Positions 36,482 through 46,754 are shown, numbered from the stretch's first letter. The stretch is 64,000 nt of DNA from Comamonas badia DSM 17552 (GCF_000484635.1 NZ_AXVM01000005.1:248001-312000); one strand, 5' to 3'. Program-made: numbers and translations. The notes: generated by a model from the letters alone, not told the origin.

Positions 36482-37357
36482 TCAGTGCGTGGCGGCGCGC
36501 TGGATGCGCTCCTGCAGCAGCGCCCAGATCGGTGTCAGGTCGGCGGGCAGCGGCGGCAGCGAGCCGAGATCGGCATGCGACTCGTCCGGGCTGTGAAAGT
36601 CGCTGCCGGTGGAGGCCGCCAGGTCAAATTCGCGCGCCATGTCGGCGTATTCCTGGTATTCCGCCGTGGTGTGGCTGCCGGTCACCACCTCCACGCCTTG
36701 TCCGCCATGCGCCTTGAAGTCGGTGAACAGCGCGTACTCCTCATTCGCGGTGAAGCGGTAGCGCCCCGGGTGCGCGATCACCGCCACCCCGCCGGCGCCG
36801 CGGATCCAGCGCACCGCGTCGGCCAGCGTCGCCCAGCGGTGCGGCACGTAGCCGGGCTTGCCTTCGGTCAGGTATTTGCGAAACACCTCGCTCACCTCCT
36901 GGCACACGCCGCGCTCGACCAGGTAGCGCGCGAAGTGCGGGCGCGCCAGCAGCGCCGGGTTGCCGGCGTAGCGCAGCGCGCCTTCATACGCCCCGTGGAT
37001 GCCCACGGCCTCCAGCTGCGCGGCCATCTCGCGCCCGCGCTCGTCGCGCCCCTCGCGCGTGGCGCGCAGGCCCTCCACCAGCTGCGCGTTTTCCGGGTCC
37101 ACCCCCAGCCCCACGATGTGCACCGTGGTATCGGCAAAGGTGATGGAAATTTCCACTCCGGCGAGGTAATCCATGCCCAGCGCGCGCGCGTGCGCCGCGG
37201 CGCGGCGCTGGCCGCCCACTTCGTCATGGTCCGTCAGCGCCCACAGCTGCACGCCACGCCCGTGCGCGCGCTCGGCCACCTGCTCGGGCGTGAGCGTGCC
37301 GTCGGAGATGGTGGAATGGCAGTGCAGATCGGCGCGTGGCGGGGTTGGGGTGGACAT
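36482..37357 (-). CDS. PHP-domain phosphoesterase (3',5'-nucleotide phosphatase, RnaAM/YciV type)
   Basis: The 291-residue protein has the PHP metal motifs ADLHCHSTISDG, ALTDHDEV, AHPGRY and STGSDFHSP. YciV-type enzymes trim nucleotides from RNA 5' ends and dephosphorylate 3',5'-nucleoside bisphosphates. I chose ATG 37357 because a consensus-like TACAAT lies 7 nt before it and covers the alternative ATG 37366, so the upstream ATG would be inside the promoter. No Shine-Dalgarno is seen. Confidence 0.88.
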   Translation of the reverse strand: MSTPTPPRADLHCHSTISDGTLTPEQVAERAHGRGVQLWALTDHDEVGGQRRAAAHARALGMDYLAGVEISITFADTTVHIVGLGVDPENAQLVEGLRATREGRDERGREMAAQLEAVGIHGAYEGALRYAGNPALLARPHFARYLVERGVCQEVSEVFRKYLTEGKPGYVPHRWATLADAVRWIRGAGGVAVIAHPGRYRFTANEEYALFTDFKAHGGQGVEVVTGSHTTAEYQEYADMAREFDLAASTGSDFHSPDESHADLGSLPPLPADLTPIWALLQERIQRAATH

Positions 37358-37375
37358 GCGATCCATTGTAGGAGG

Positions 37376-37489
37376 CGTCTCATACGACTTCGCCTTCAAA
37401 CGTATCACTGCGTTGGTTCGCCTTGCCGTGCTACAGCACTGATCTGCGGCTTCCCGCCTTGTTCTACGCTTGAATGCACAGTCGTCTCA
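37376..37489. repeat. MITE-like short element with 7-bp direct repeats
   Basis: CGTCTCA occurs at 37376-37382 and again at 37483-37489, flanking 100 bp. Just inside, ACGACT (37384-37389) and AGTCGT (37480-37485) are inverted, and a central hairpin GTGCT-AC-AGCAC lies at 37428-37439. It fills the gap between the PHP gene start and the recJ stop. It looks like a small non-coding mobile or interspersed element; only one copy is seen here. Confidence 0.45.
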
Positions 37490-37499
37490 GCCCGTGCAG

Positions 37500-39215
37500 T
37501 CAGCCCTGCACCCCCTCCACCAGCCACTGCACGCGCCGCTCGCCGCGCCATTCGTTGACATCCAGGCGGTAGGCCAGCAGCACCTCTTGCGGCAGCGGCT
37601 CGGTGTGGTTGAACCAGATGGCGTCCACCGCCTCGCCCCGGTGCAGCAGCTTGACCTGCAAATGGTTCTTGGCCTCGCCCACCAGGCGCTGGCTTTGCAC
37701 CTGTACCTGGTCGCTGAAGGTGGGCGGCGCAAAGCCCTGGCCCCAGACCTCGCGCGCGAGCATGTCCACCAGATCGGCGCGCAGGTATTCGGGCGCCAGC
37801 GGGCCGTCGGTTTCCAGTCGGCGCGTGAGCGTGGCGGCATCCAGCCACTCCTGCGCCACCTGCGCCAGCGCCTGTTCGAAGACTTCGAAATGCGCCTCGG
37901 CAATCGTGCAGCCCGCCGCCATCGCGTGGCCGCCAAAGCGCAGCAGCACGCCGGGGTGGCGCTTGGCCACCAGATCGAGTGCGTCGCGCAGGTGAAAGCC
38001 GGCGATCGAGCGGCCCGAGCCCTTGAGCTCGTGTTCGTGCCCCGGCGCGTTGCTGGGCGCGAAGACGAAGGTGGGGCGATGGAACTGGTCCTTGAGGCGC
38101 GAGGCGACGATGCCGACCACGCCCTCGTGGAATGCGCCGTCGAACACGCTGATCGCGGGCGGCGGCGCCGCGTCGGCATCCAGCAGCCCTTCGGCGATCT
38201 GCAGCGCCTGCTCGCGCATGCCGCCTTCGATTTCGCGGCGCTCGCGGTTGATGGCATCGAGCTGCTGCGCCAGCTGCTGGGCGCGCGCGGCATCGTCGGT
38301 CGTCAGGCATTCGATGCCGAGCCGCATGTCCGCCAGCCGCCCGGCGGCGTTGATGCGCGGGCCCAGCGCAAAGCCGAAGTCGAAGGTGGCGGCCTGCGGC
38401 GCCTTGCGACTGGCGGCGGCAAACAGGGCGGCCATGCCGGCGGGCATCTGGCCGGCGCGCACGCGCTTCAGGCCCTGCGCCACCAGGCGGCGGTTGTTCT
38501 CGTCCAGCGCCACCACGTCGGCCACCGTGCCCAGCGCCACCAGCGGCAGCAGCGGTTCCAGGCGCGGCTGGCTGGCGGCGTCGAACAGGCCGCGCGCGCG
38601 CAGCTCGGCGCGCAGCTGCATCAGCACGTAGAACATCACGCCCACGCCCGCCAGCGCCTTGCTGGCAAAGCCGCAGCCGGGCTGGTTGGGGTTGACGATG
38701 GCGTCGGCCGCAGGCAGCTCGGCCCCGGGCAGGTGGTGGTCCGTCACCAGCACCTGCATGCCCAGCGCCCTGGCGGCGGCCACGCCCGCCACGCTGGCGA
38801 TGCCGTTGTCCACGGTGATGAGCAGATCGGCGCCCCGGGCCGCCACACGCTCTGCGATCGGTGGCGTGAGCCCGTAGCCATCGACCACGCGGTCGGGCAC
38901 TAGGTAATCCACCTGCCTGGCGCCCAGCAGGCGCAGGCCGCGCAGCGCCACGGCGCAGGCGGTGGCGCCGTCGCAGTCGTAATCGGCCACGATGCAGATC
39001 CGGGCGTCGCGCGCCAGCGCATCGGCCAGCAGGCGCGCGGCCCGTTCCACGCCCTTGAGGCCCGCCGGCGGCAGCAGGCGCTTGAGCCCATCGTCGAGTT
39101 CATCGGCGCTGCGCACACCGCGCGCCGCGTACAGCCGCGCCAGCAGCGGGTGCACGCCCGCCTGCTCCAGCGCCCAGGTGGTTCGGGGCGGCACGTCACG
39201 GTTGATGATTTTCAT
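37500..39215 (-). CDS. recJ: Single-stranded-DNA-specific exonuclease RecJ
   Basis: The 571-residue DHH-family 5'-3' exonuclease has ICIVADYDCDGATA, VTDHHLPG (DHH motif), GPRINAAGRL and the DHHA1 motif FGGHAMAAGC, in family order, with an OB fold near the C-terminus. It acts in recombination and mismatch repair. ATG 39215 overlaps the stop of the upstream conserved gene (ATGA). Confidence 0.96.
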   Translation of the reverse strand: MKIINRDVPPRTTWALEQAGVHPLLARLYAARGVRSADELDDGLKRLLPPAGLKGVERAARLLADALARDARICIVADYDCDGATACAVALRGLRLLGARQVDYLVPDRVVDGYGLTPPIAERVAARGADLLITVDNGIASVAGVAAARALGMQVLVTDHHLPGAELPAADAIVNPNQPGCGFASKALAGVGVMFYVLMQLRAELRARGLFDAASQPRLEPLLPLVALGTVADVVALDENNRRLVAQGLKRVRAGQMPAGMAALFAAASRKAPQAATFDFGFALGPRINAAGRLADMRLGIECLTTDDAARAQQLAQQLDAINRERREIEGGMREQALQIAEGLLDADAAPPPAISVFDGAFHEGVVGIVASRLKDQFHRPTFVFAPSNAPGHEHELKGSGRSIAGFHLRDALDLVAKRHPGVLLRFGGHAMAAGCTIAEAHFEVFEQALAQVAQEWLDAATLTRRLETDGPLAPEYLRADLVDMLAREVWGQGFAPPTFSDQVQVQSQRLVGEAKNHLQVKLLHRGEAVDAIWFNHTEPLPQEVLLAYRLDVNEWRGERRVQWLVEGVQG

Positions 39216-40132
39216 AGCTGCTTGCGCAGATCGGCAAAGCGCTGGCGGCCAAAAAGACTGTGAATTTTTGCACCCAAGCCGCGCTGCTGGCTGGTGAAGC
39301 TCAGCGCGCTGGCCTCGCCGCAGAGCGTGAGGGTGACGGGCTCGCCCGCCAGCGCCTGGCGCAGCAGTTCGGCCACGGGGCCGCTGTCCAGCTGCTGCCA
39401 GGCGCGCGCCCAGGCGCTCCAGTCCTGCTGCAGCGCGGCATCGAACAGCGCGCCCGGCATCTCGGGCGCATCGCGGGGCGCAGGCAGGGTGGCGAGCTGG
39501 CCCGCGCCGTGCACCCAGAAGGCGTTGACCGCCAGTTGCCCCGCAGCCGCGCGCGCCTCGCTGAAGGCGTGGGTGTAGAGCAGCATCTGCACCTCGCTGT
39601 GCAGGCGCTGCACCTCGGTGGCGCGCGGGCCGCGCGGCATCCAGGCGCGCACGTCGCGGTCGATCACGCGGTCGAGCGACGCGCTTTCCAGGTCTTTGAA
39701 AAGGTCGCCACGCGCCAGCCAGCGCGTGGACTGCTCATAGCTGAGCGTGATGCCGTCCTGCGCCAGCCAGGGCGCGAGGAGGTCCACCAGCGTGCGCGAA
39801 TCCGCCTCGGTCAGTTGCAGCTGCGCCGGGTGCAGCAGCGTGACATGGTCCGCGCCCACCTGCCAGTGGCAGGGCGTGAGGTAGGCCCAGCCTTCGCCCG
39901 CAGTGTGCTGCGCCGCCGCAGCCCAGGGCGTGGCGGGCTCGGGCAGGCCGAGAGCACGCGCCAGCGCCCGCTCGTGCGGCGGGGCGAAATCGGCTTCCTG
40001 GCCGGTGTCGGTGTGGCTAAGCGTCAGGCGTGCGAGCAGGCGGTCCAGCTGGGGCAGTTTCAGGTGGCTGAGCGCCTGTTCGCAGCCGGGTGTCTGGCTT
40101 GCGGCCAGGGGGATCAGCAGATGGGAAGGCAT
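39212..40132 (-). CDS. Conserved hypothetical protein, phosphoglycerate-mutase-related (COG4255-like)
   Basis: The 306-residue cytoplasmic protein starts MPSHLLIPLAASQTPGCEQAL. It resembles a betaproteobacterial family annotated as predicted phosphoglycerate mutase, but I see no classical phosphomutase motif. Conserved-looking segments are GEGWAYLTPCHWQVGADHV and ERALARALGL. It is coupled to recJ by ATGA overlap and is divergent from lolC. A CAAAAT hexamer lies 7 nt before the ATG, suggesting a leaderless mRNA. Function is unknown. Confidence 0.75.
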   Translation of the reverse strand: MPSHLLIPLAASQTPGCEQALSHLKLPQLDRLLARLTLSHTDTGQEADFAPPHERALARALGLPEPATPWAAAAQHTAGEGWAYLTPCHWQVGADHVTLLHPAQLQLTEADSRTLVDLLAPWLAQDGITLSYEQSTRWLARGDLFKDLESASLDRVIDRDVRAWMPRGPRATEVQRLHSEVQMLLYTHAFSEARAAAGQLAVNAFWVHGAGQLATLPAPRDAPEMPGALFDAALQQDWSAWARAWQQLDSGPVAELLRQALAGEPVTLTLCGEASALSFTSQQRGLGAKIHSLFGRQRFADLRKQL

Positions 40133-40193
40133 GGCGCGTATTTTGAGGGATGCCACAATCGCCCCCGCCCCATCCGGGCGGTCCATTCCTTTC

Positions 40194-41439
40194 ATGCAAA
40201 TCCCCTACGAGCTGGCCCTGGGCTGGCGCTATACCCGGGCCGGGCGCGCCACGCGGCGCAATGGCTTCATCTCCTTCATCTCGGGCGTGTCCATGCTGGG
40301 CATTGCGCTGGGGGTGGCGGCGCTCATCATCGTGCTGTCGGTGATGAACGGCTTTCAGAAGGAGGTGCGCGACCGCATGCTCAGCGTGGTGGCGCATATT
40401 GAGGTGTTTTCGCCCGACGGCGGCGCGCTGCCCGATCTGGCGCGCACGCTGGCCGAGGTGCGCGCCAACCCCAATGTGGTGGGTGCGGCGCCGTTCGTTT
40501 CGGCGCAGGCGCTGCTGGCGCGCGGCGAGGACATGAAGGGCGTGCTGGTGCGCGGCATAGACCCGGCGCAGGAGGGCGCGGTCACCGAGATCGCCGATGC
40601 CAACCGCCAGGCCGTCGATACGCTCACGCCCGGCAGCTTCAACGCGGTGCTGGGCAGCGATCTGGCGCGCGCGCTGGGCGTGCGCCCGGGGGACAAGGTC
40701 ACGCTGGTGGCGCCCAGTGGGCAGATCACGCCGGCGGGCATCGTGCCGCGCCTGAAGCAGGTGACGGTCTCGGGCCTGTTTCACTCTGGCCACTATGAGT
40801 ACGACTCCACGCTGGTGCTGATGCACCACGCGGATGCCGAGCGCATCTTTCGCCTGGAAGGGCCGACGGGCGTGCGCCTGCGCCTGAAAGACCTGCACGA
40901 GGCGCCGCGCGTCACGCAGGAGCTGGCGCAGACGCTCTCGGGCAACCTCCTGATCCGCGACTGGACGCAGCAGAACCGCACCTGGTTTGCCGCGGTGCAG
41001 GTGGAAAAACGCATGATGTTCATCATCCTCACGCTGATCGTCGCGGTAGCGGCGTTCAACCTGGTGAGCACGCTGGTGATGTCGGTGCAGGACAAGCGCG
41101 CCGACATCGCCATCCTGCGCACGCTGGGCGCCAGCCCCGCCAGCATCATGGGCGTGTTCGTGGTGCAGGGCGCGATGGTGGGCGTGATCGGCACGCTGGC
41201 CGGCTTGCTGCTGGGCCTGCTGGTGGCCTTCAATATCGACGTGATCGTGCCGGCCATAGAGCACCTGCTGGGCGTCACTTTTCTGCCGCGCGACATCTAC
41301 CTCATCAGCCGCATGCCGAGCGATCCGCAGGAGAGCGACATCGTGCCAATCGCCATCATCTCGCTGCTGCTGGCCTTTGCCGCCACGCTCTACCCGAGCT
41401 GGCGCGCCAGCCGCGTCAACCCCGCACAGGCGCTGCGCT

Positions 41440-41447
<8 letters not shown>
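40194..41447 (+). CDS. lolC: LolC/E-type lipoprotein-releasing ABC permease
   Basis: The 417-residue inner membrane protein has an N-terminal helix after [25 protein letters not shown], a large periplasmic MacB-like domain (~50-260) and three C-terminal helices of the FtsX fold ([25 protein letters not shown]). It extracts mature lipoproteins from the inner membrane for transfer to LolA. Only one permease gene is present, as in species with a LolF-like homodimer. CACAAT at 40153-40158 may be its -10 box. lolD overlaps by 8 bp. Confidence 0.93.
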
Positions 41448-42117
<670 letters not shown>

Positions 42118-42138
<21 letters not shown>

Positions 42139-43878
42139 GGGTTTGCCGGTGTGCAGCCCGTGGCGTTTCAAGCGGAATTCGACCTGCGCGCGCCGCAGAC
42201 CCAAGGCGCGCGCGGTGGCCGAGATGTTGCCTTTGCACAGGGCCAGGGTGCGGCAGAGCACGAGGTGCTCGATGTCCTCGAACCGCGGGGTGCTGGACAG
42301 CAGCGCATCGACCAGCGTGTCGGGCGATGCTTCGGGAGTCTCTTGCGCCGGCGCGCCGGATCTTGCGCCGATTGAGCTGCCGATTTCCTGCGGCAGCAGC
42401 AGATGCTGGGTGTCAACGACGCCCCCGGGGTTGGCCAGCACGATGCCGCGTTCCATCGTGTTTTCGAGTTCACGGACATTGCCGGGCCAATCGTATTTCA
42501 GGAGCAGATTGCTGGCGCGCGGGGACAGGCCGTGCACGTGCTTGTTGAACTGGTGCTGAAAGCGCTGCATGAACACCGAAGCCAGCAAAAGGATGTCGCT
42601 GCGCCGCTCGCGCAGCGGCGGAATCTGCACCGGGACGACGTTGAGCCGGTAGTACAGATCCTCCCGGAACCGCCCGGCCAGGACCTCCTGGTACAGGTCG
42701 CGGTTGGCCGCCGCGATCAGGCGCACATCCACCTTGATGAGCTGCGTGCCACCCACCCGTTCGATCTCCTGCTGCTGCAGCGCGCGCAGCAGCTTGCCCT
42801 GGGCCGCCAGCGGCAGGCTGGCGATCTCATCGAGAAACAGCGTGCCGCGATGGGCGCGTTCGAACCGGCCTTCGCGGGACGCCGTGGCGCCGGTGTAGGC
42901 GCCGCGTTCGACGCCGAACAATTCGGCCTCCACGAGTTCGCTGGGGATGGCGGCGCAATTGACCGTCACCAGCGCCGCGTCCCGGCGTTCGCTCAGCCGG
43001 TGCACGGCGCGCGCGAAGCCTTCCTTGCCGGTGCCGGTTTCTCCATTGAGCAGCACCGTGGCATGGGTGGGCGCGACACGGCCGGTGAGAGCGGCGGCGG
43101 CAAGAAACCCCGGCGAGGTGCCCACCATGTCTTCAAAGCCCGGGAGGTTCATCGCCTGCGGCGGCTGAACGCTGGCGACGGGCGGCTTGCCCAGCGGAGG
43201 GGTCTTGCGCCGGAGGGGCGCCACGGCGCCTGCCGCCGCGCCGGCCGTGAGCTGGCTGGTGCGCAGGTAGGCGATCTCGGTTTCGGCGAGGTCTTTCCAT
43301 TCGGTCAGCGGCCGGGCAATGACGCGGCAGCGGGCGTGGCCCATTGCGCGGCATTCCTTTTCATGCCAGTGGATCGGGACGCCCGTGATCGCCGTGCAAT
43401 ACCCGCTCGCGTAGCCGGTCATGATCCAGCAGCTCGGTGCGCCGCTGGGACCGAAGTGGTTCAGATGGGCCGAAGCCTCCCACGAGTGCTCCCAGAAGAA
43501 GTCGCCGCGAAAGGCGCCATTGGTGGGGTCCAGCTCCATGTGCTCGATGGGTTGGTTTTTCACGAAACCCTCGATTTCCCGCACGCGCGGGCCCAGGGCG
43601 AGTTGTCTGGACAGCGGCTCCGCGCCGTGCAGCTCCTTGATTTTCAGGGCGTCGGCGAAGCCCTGCTGGTAGCCCATGCGCATGAACAGCTCCTGCGTGA
43701 TGTCCGACCCCAGCCGGTCTATCAGCTCATGGCGCAATTCGTCGAGGGAGCTTGCGTGCAGCAGCAGCATGCGGTGACCCAGAAAGTGCACCTCGCCCGT
43801 TTCCGGCGTGAACTGCAATTTCCGCAGCAAGGCTTGTGCGTCGGGGTCGGCAACAGGGATGGCGGTGCGCGGCTTCAT
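42118..43878 (-). CDS. XylR/DmpR-type sigma-54-dependent transcriptional activator
   Basis: The 586-residue protein has an aromatic-sensing XylR_N domain (~15-125), a V4R domain (~135-195, with [12 protein letters not shown]), an AAA+ domain with Walker [10 protein letters not shown] (~277) and the sigma-54 contact GAYTGA (~325), and a C-terminal Fis-type helix-turn-helix ([25 protein letters not shown]). Such proteins bind a phenol or aryl compound directly and open sigma-54 promoters. A canonical -24/-12 promoter lies 200 bp away, facing the VanB-like gene, its probable target. Confidence 0.93.
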
Positions 43879-44040
43879 GGCAGTGGCTCGGGGTGAGAAG
43901 GCTGGGCTATGGCGTGGCCATGGGGGATCCGGTGGCGCCGAAGCTTGGATTTCATCTGAGGCGGAATTTTTGAGAAATATTAATGCACAGGAGAAATTAC
44001 CAAGCCGAGCCGCTGGCTGCAGAAGGGCTGCGAATAAATT

Positions 44041-44059
44041 GTCATTGAAAATCAATGAC
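44041..44059. promoter_or_regulatory. Inverted repeat GTCATTG-N5-CAATGAC, candidate upstream activator site
   Basis: The 7-bp arms are perfect across AAAAT, giving an inner TTGA-N3-TCAA like the core of XylR/DmpR sites. It ends 19 bp before the -24 element, closer than the usual 100-200 bp, so it may be one half of a bipartite site or a repressor site. Confidence 0.5.
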
Positions 44060-44078
44060 GTATGAATCTTCCATTGGG

Positions 44079-44094
44079 TGGCACGCTGATTGCT
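44079..44094 (+). promoter_or_regulatory. Sigma-54 (-24/-12) promoter of the VanB/VanA-like operon
   Basis: TGGCAC-GCTGA-TTGCT is a full match to the consensus TGGCAC-N5-TTGCW, with GG (44080-44081) and GC (44092-44093) separated by 10 bp. The expected transcript start is near 44105, 36 nt before the ATG at 44141, and AAGGAG lies in between. Confidence 0.9.
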
Positions 44095-44140
44095 CATCAC
44101 CTCCTGCGTACGGTTGGGTTGAAAAAACAAGGAGACAGTC

Positions 44141-45112
44141 ATGCAACCAGAGGCTGGTTGGTTTGAACTCGTGGTGACCTCGCGCAAGGCGATTGCCGAG
44201 CAGGTCGTTGGTCTGGAGCTGCGCAGCGCGTGCGGAGACCGGTTGCCGGCGTTTGACGCGGGCTCGCACATCGATCTGGAAACGCCGGCAGGCGTGGTGC
44301 GCAACTATTCCCTGTGCAATGCGCCCGGCGAAGCCTATTGCTATGAGCTGGGCATCCTGCTGGAATCAGGCGGGCGAGGCGGTTCACGCAGCGTGCACGA
44401 AGATCTGACCGTGGGGGCGCGCGTACGTGTGCGCGGGCCGCGCAACCACTTTGCGCTGCAGCCGGCCGAGCACACGGTGCTGCTGGCCGGAGGCATAGGC
44501 ATCACGCCGCTGCTGGCCATGGCGGAGCAACTGCACGCCGATGGCCGGTCGTTCGAGCTGCACTACTGCGTGAGGAGCCGTGGCCGCGCGGCGTTTCTGG
44601 ACCGATTGAATGCCCGGCCGTACGCGGACCGCGTTCATCTGTACCTGGATGATTGCGCCGCAGATCGAAAATTTGACGCCGAGCGCGTTCTGGGGCGACC
44701 TTCGCAGGACACGCAGCTGTACGTCTGCGGTCCGGCGGGATTTATCGATTACGTGCGCGCTGCCGCGCACGCGCAAGGCTGGCAAGACGCGCGGATTCAT
44801 TTCGAACGCTTCAGCGCCGACCCTCAAGCAGCCTGCGATCCGGGCGGGCACTTTGAAGTGGTGGTGCAAGGGGTGGATGGGGTTTTCACGGTCGCGCCGG
44901 ACCAAAGCATCCTGCAATGCCTCGGCAAGCACGGCGTGGAGCTACCCATGTCCTGCGAACAAGGCATTTGCGGCACTTGCGTCATGCGCGTGGTGTCGGG
45001 CGAGCCCGACCATCGCGACATGTTCTTGACTGACAGTGAACACCAGAGCCAGCTCTTCACGCCCTGCTGTTCGCGCTCCAGATCCACGCGCCTCGTACTG
45101 GAGCGCATCTAG
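44141..45112 (+). CDS. VanB-like Rieske oxygenase reductase (FMN/NAD plus C-terminal 2Fe-2S)
   Basis: The 323-residue phthalate-dioxygenase-reductase-type protein has RNYSLCN (flavin binding), [15 protein letters not shown] (NAD binding), YVCGPAGFI, and a plant-type ferredoxin domain at the C-terminus ([10 protein letters not shown] with a later CC). It passes electrons from NADH to the Rieske oxygenase encoded next. It is the first gene after the sigma-54 promoter. The gene order, reductase before oxygenase, is the reverse of vanAB. Confidence 0.9.
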   Translation: MQPEAGWFELVVTSRKAIAEQVVGLELRSACGDRLPAFDAGSHIDLETPAGVVRNYSLCNAPGEAYCYELGILLESGGRGGSRSVHEDLTVGARVRVRGPRNHFALQPAEHTVLLAGGIGITPLLAMAEQLHADGRSFELHYCVRSRGRAAFLDRLNARPYADRVHLYLDDCAADRKFDAERVLGRPSQDTQLYVCGPAGFIDYVRAAAHAQGWQDARIHFERFSADPQAACDPGGHFEVVVQGVDGVFTVAPDQSILQCLGKHGVELPMSCEQGICGTCVMRVVSGEPDHRDMFLTDSEHQSQLFTPCCSRSRSTRLVLERI

Positions 45113-45115
45113 GTT

Positions 45116-45147
45116 TGCCGTGCCGTGGCCCAGGGCACGGCACGGCA
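45116..45147 (+). other. Strong hairpin (12-bp perfect stem) between reductase and oxygenase genes
   Basis: TGCCGTGCCGTG (45116-45127) and CACGGCACGGCA (45136-45147) are exact complements around an 8-nt loop, 3 bp after the reductase stop. No T-run follows, so it is unlikely to be a strong intrinsic terminator. It could stabilise or process the mRNA or set the ratio of the two proteins. Confidence 0.6.
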
Positions 45148-45231
45148 GGCATCGCCCGTGGTGAACGGCCGCGTGTCGCGGCGGCAAGCCACAGTTTTTC
45201 CGTTAGACGTTTGAAAATTCAGGAGATCTAC

Positions 45232-46338
45232 ATGTCCAATCTTGCCCAGCCGCTGACCCAGCCCAGGCCCTACCTCATGAATGCCTGGTACGTGGCAGCA
45301 CTCAGCACCGAAGTCGATGCGCAAGCGCTGTTTCATCGCACGCTGCTGGATACCCCGGTCCTCATCTACCGCAAGAAGGGCAGCGGCGAGCCGGTCGCCA
45401 TGCTCGACCGCTGCCCGCACCGCTTCCTGCCGCTGCACATGGGTGATCGCGACGGCGACAAGGTGACCTGCAAGTACCACGGTCTGCAGTTCGACTGTGA
45501 TGGCGCCTGCACCCACAACCCGCACGGCAACCAGCATATTCCCGCTGCATCGACCGTGCCCAGCTTCACGCTGCGCGAGCGCAATGGCCTGATCTGGATC
45601 TGGATGGGCGACGAGGCAGCCGACGAAAGCAAGCTGCACGATTTCGGCCCGCTGACGGAGGGCCCGGAGACCGGCGTGGGCTACACCAATATCTACGTCA
45701 AGTGCAACTACAAGCTCATCCTCGACAACGTGATGGACCTGAGCCATATCGACCATGTCCACGGCGAGATCATCACCACGCGTGGCAAGCTGTCGCCCCT
45801 GGTGCCGCAGGTGCGCGCCGTCGGCGACGCCTTCGCCGCCCGCTGGGAGTGGTCGCAGACCCCGGCGATGATGATCTTCGCCGGCTTCTTGCCGGATCCC
45901 AAGGCCGAGGCGCGCCACTTCTTCGACATCACCTATCTGATGCCGGGAAACATCCAGCTGTCGGTGGGCGCCACGCAGGATGCGGGCGCACCGCTGGATC
46001 TTGAGGGAACGACGGGGCAGTACGACCTGCATACGGTGACGCCGGAGACGTTGACCACCACCCACTATTTCTTCGTCACGCGGCGCAACCACAACGTCGA
46101 TGACGCGGATTTCAACAAGATGAAGATCGAGGCCATGCGCAACGCCTTTGTCGATGAAGACGTGCCCCTGGCCGAGGCGATACAGGAGCGCATGGGCGTG
46201 AGTGCCGATGATTTCTTTGCGATGAAGCCGGTGCTGATGAGCAACGACGTGGCGGCAGTGCGCATGCGGCGCACGCTGGAGACGGCGATTGCGCAGGAGC
46301 AGGCCAGGACCGCGGCGTCGGAAAAAGCCGCGGCGTAA
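45232..46338 (+). CDS. VanA-like Rieske non-heme iron oxygenase (aromatic O-demethylase type)
   Basis: The 368-residue oxygenase has a Rieske cluster site CPHRFLPLHMG to CKYHGLQF (~61-83) and a mononuclear iron site around NVMDLSHIDHVHGE. It starts MNAWYVAALSTEV after a short tail, like VanA and related monooxygenases that remove methyl groups from methoxy- or N-methyl compounds. CAGGAG precedes ATG 45232. Electrons come from the reductase encoded upstream. The substrate is unknown; XylR-type control suggests a phenolic or aryl inducer. Confidence 0.88.
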   Translation: MSNLAQPLTQPRPYLMNAWYVAALSTEVDAQALFHRTLLDTPVLIYRKKGSGEPVAMLDRCPHRFLPLHMGDRDGDKVTCKYHGLQFDCDGACTHNPHGNQHIPAASTVPSFTLRERNGLIWIWMGDEAADESKLHDFGPLTEGPETGVGYTNIYVKCNYKLILDNVMDLSHIDHVHGEIITTRGKLSPLVPQVRAVGDAFAARWEWSQTPAMMIFAGFLPDPKAEARHFFDITYLMPGNIQLSVGATQDAGAPLDLEGTTGQYDLHTVTPETLTTTHYFFVTRRNHNVDDADFNKMKIEAMRNAFVDEDVPLAEAIQERMGVSADDFFAMKPVLMSNDVAAVRMRRTLETAIAQEQARTAASEKAAA

Positions 46339-46345
46339 GTCCCGC

Positions 46346-46375
46346 GGCGCTTCGGGCCCGTGGGCCCGAAGCGCC
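46346..46375. terminator. Bidirectional hairpin between convergent genes
   Basis: GGCGCTTCGGGCCC (46346-46359) and GGGCCCGAAGCGCC (46362-46375) form a perfect 14-bp stem. It lies between the convergent oxygenase (stop 46338) and decarboxylase-like (stop 46386) genes. There is no T-run, so it is termination-like by position and stability only. Confidence 0.6.
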
Positions 46376-46385
46376 GTGCCGAGGA

Positions 46386-46754
46386 TCAGCCCTTCCTGGC
46401 GGCAAGGGCTTCGTCAAACGCGGCAACCGTGCTGGCCGCATACATCAGCGAAGGCCCGCCGCCCATGTAGACGGCGACGCCGAGCATTTCATGGACTTCC
46501 TCGCGCGTGGCGCCCAGACGGGCCAGCGCCTGGGTGTGAAAACCCAGGCAGCCATCGCAACGCGCCGCCACGCCGATGGCAAGCGCTATCAATTCCTTTG
46601 TCTTCGCATCAATGGCGCCGGGTGCCAGCGCGGCTTTGCCCATGGCGTTGAAGCTGGCCAGCACGTCGGGGACGCTTTCCTTGAGCGTACGCACGTTGCC
46701 GGAGATGGTGCTGGTCAGCTGCTTGTAATCGGTGGTGGTGAGTGCGGCTGTCAT
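46386..46754 (-). CDS. Carboxymuconolactone decarboxylase/AhpD-like protein
   Basis: The 122-residue protein has the family core DAKTKELIALAIGVAARCDGCLGFHTQAL, with a CxxC and a His as in AhpD-type peroxidase-linked disulfide proteins, and ATREEVHEMLGVAVYMGGGPS. True PcaC enzymes lack the CxxC, so a redox role fits better than decarboxylation. It is convergent with the VanA-like gene and divergent from the SDR gene at 46847. A GGGAGCCCC segment precedes its ATG. Confidence 0.85.
   Translation of the reverse strand: MTAALTTTDYKQLTSTISGNVRTLKESVPDVLASFNAMGKAALAPGAIDAKTKELIALAIGVAARCDGCLGFHTQALARLGATREEVHEMLGVAVYMGGGPSLMYAASTVAAFDEALAARKG

Noticed and set aside
39208-39240. TTCATAGCTGCTTGCGC at the recJ start, possibly a repeat copy supplying the ATGA junction
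   Set aside because: The match is short, and the hpaE start also reads CAGCTATGAAAAT, so a common start-codon context explains it as well.
44141-46338. Naming the pair vanB and vanA
   Set aside because: The order is reversed and the regulator is XylR-type, not VanR. Vanillate is only one of many substrates of this family, so no symbol was given.
46571-46595. Repeat-like ATTGATAGCGCTTGCC (minus strand) in the AhpD-like gene
   Set aside because: It encodes KELIALAIGVAA, a hallmark of the family. A piece of the repeat core is also missing.
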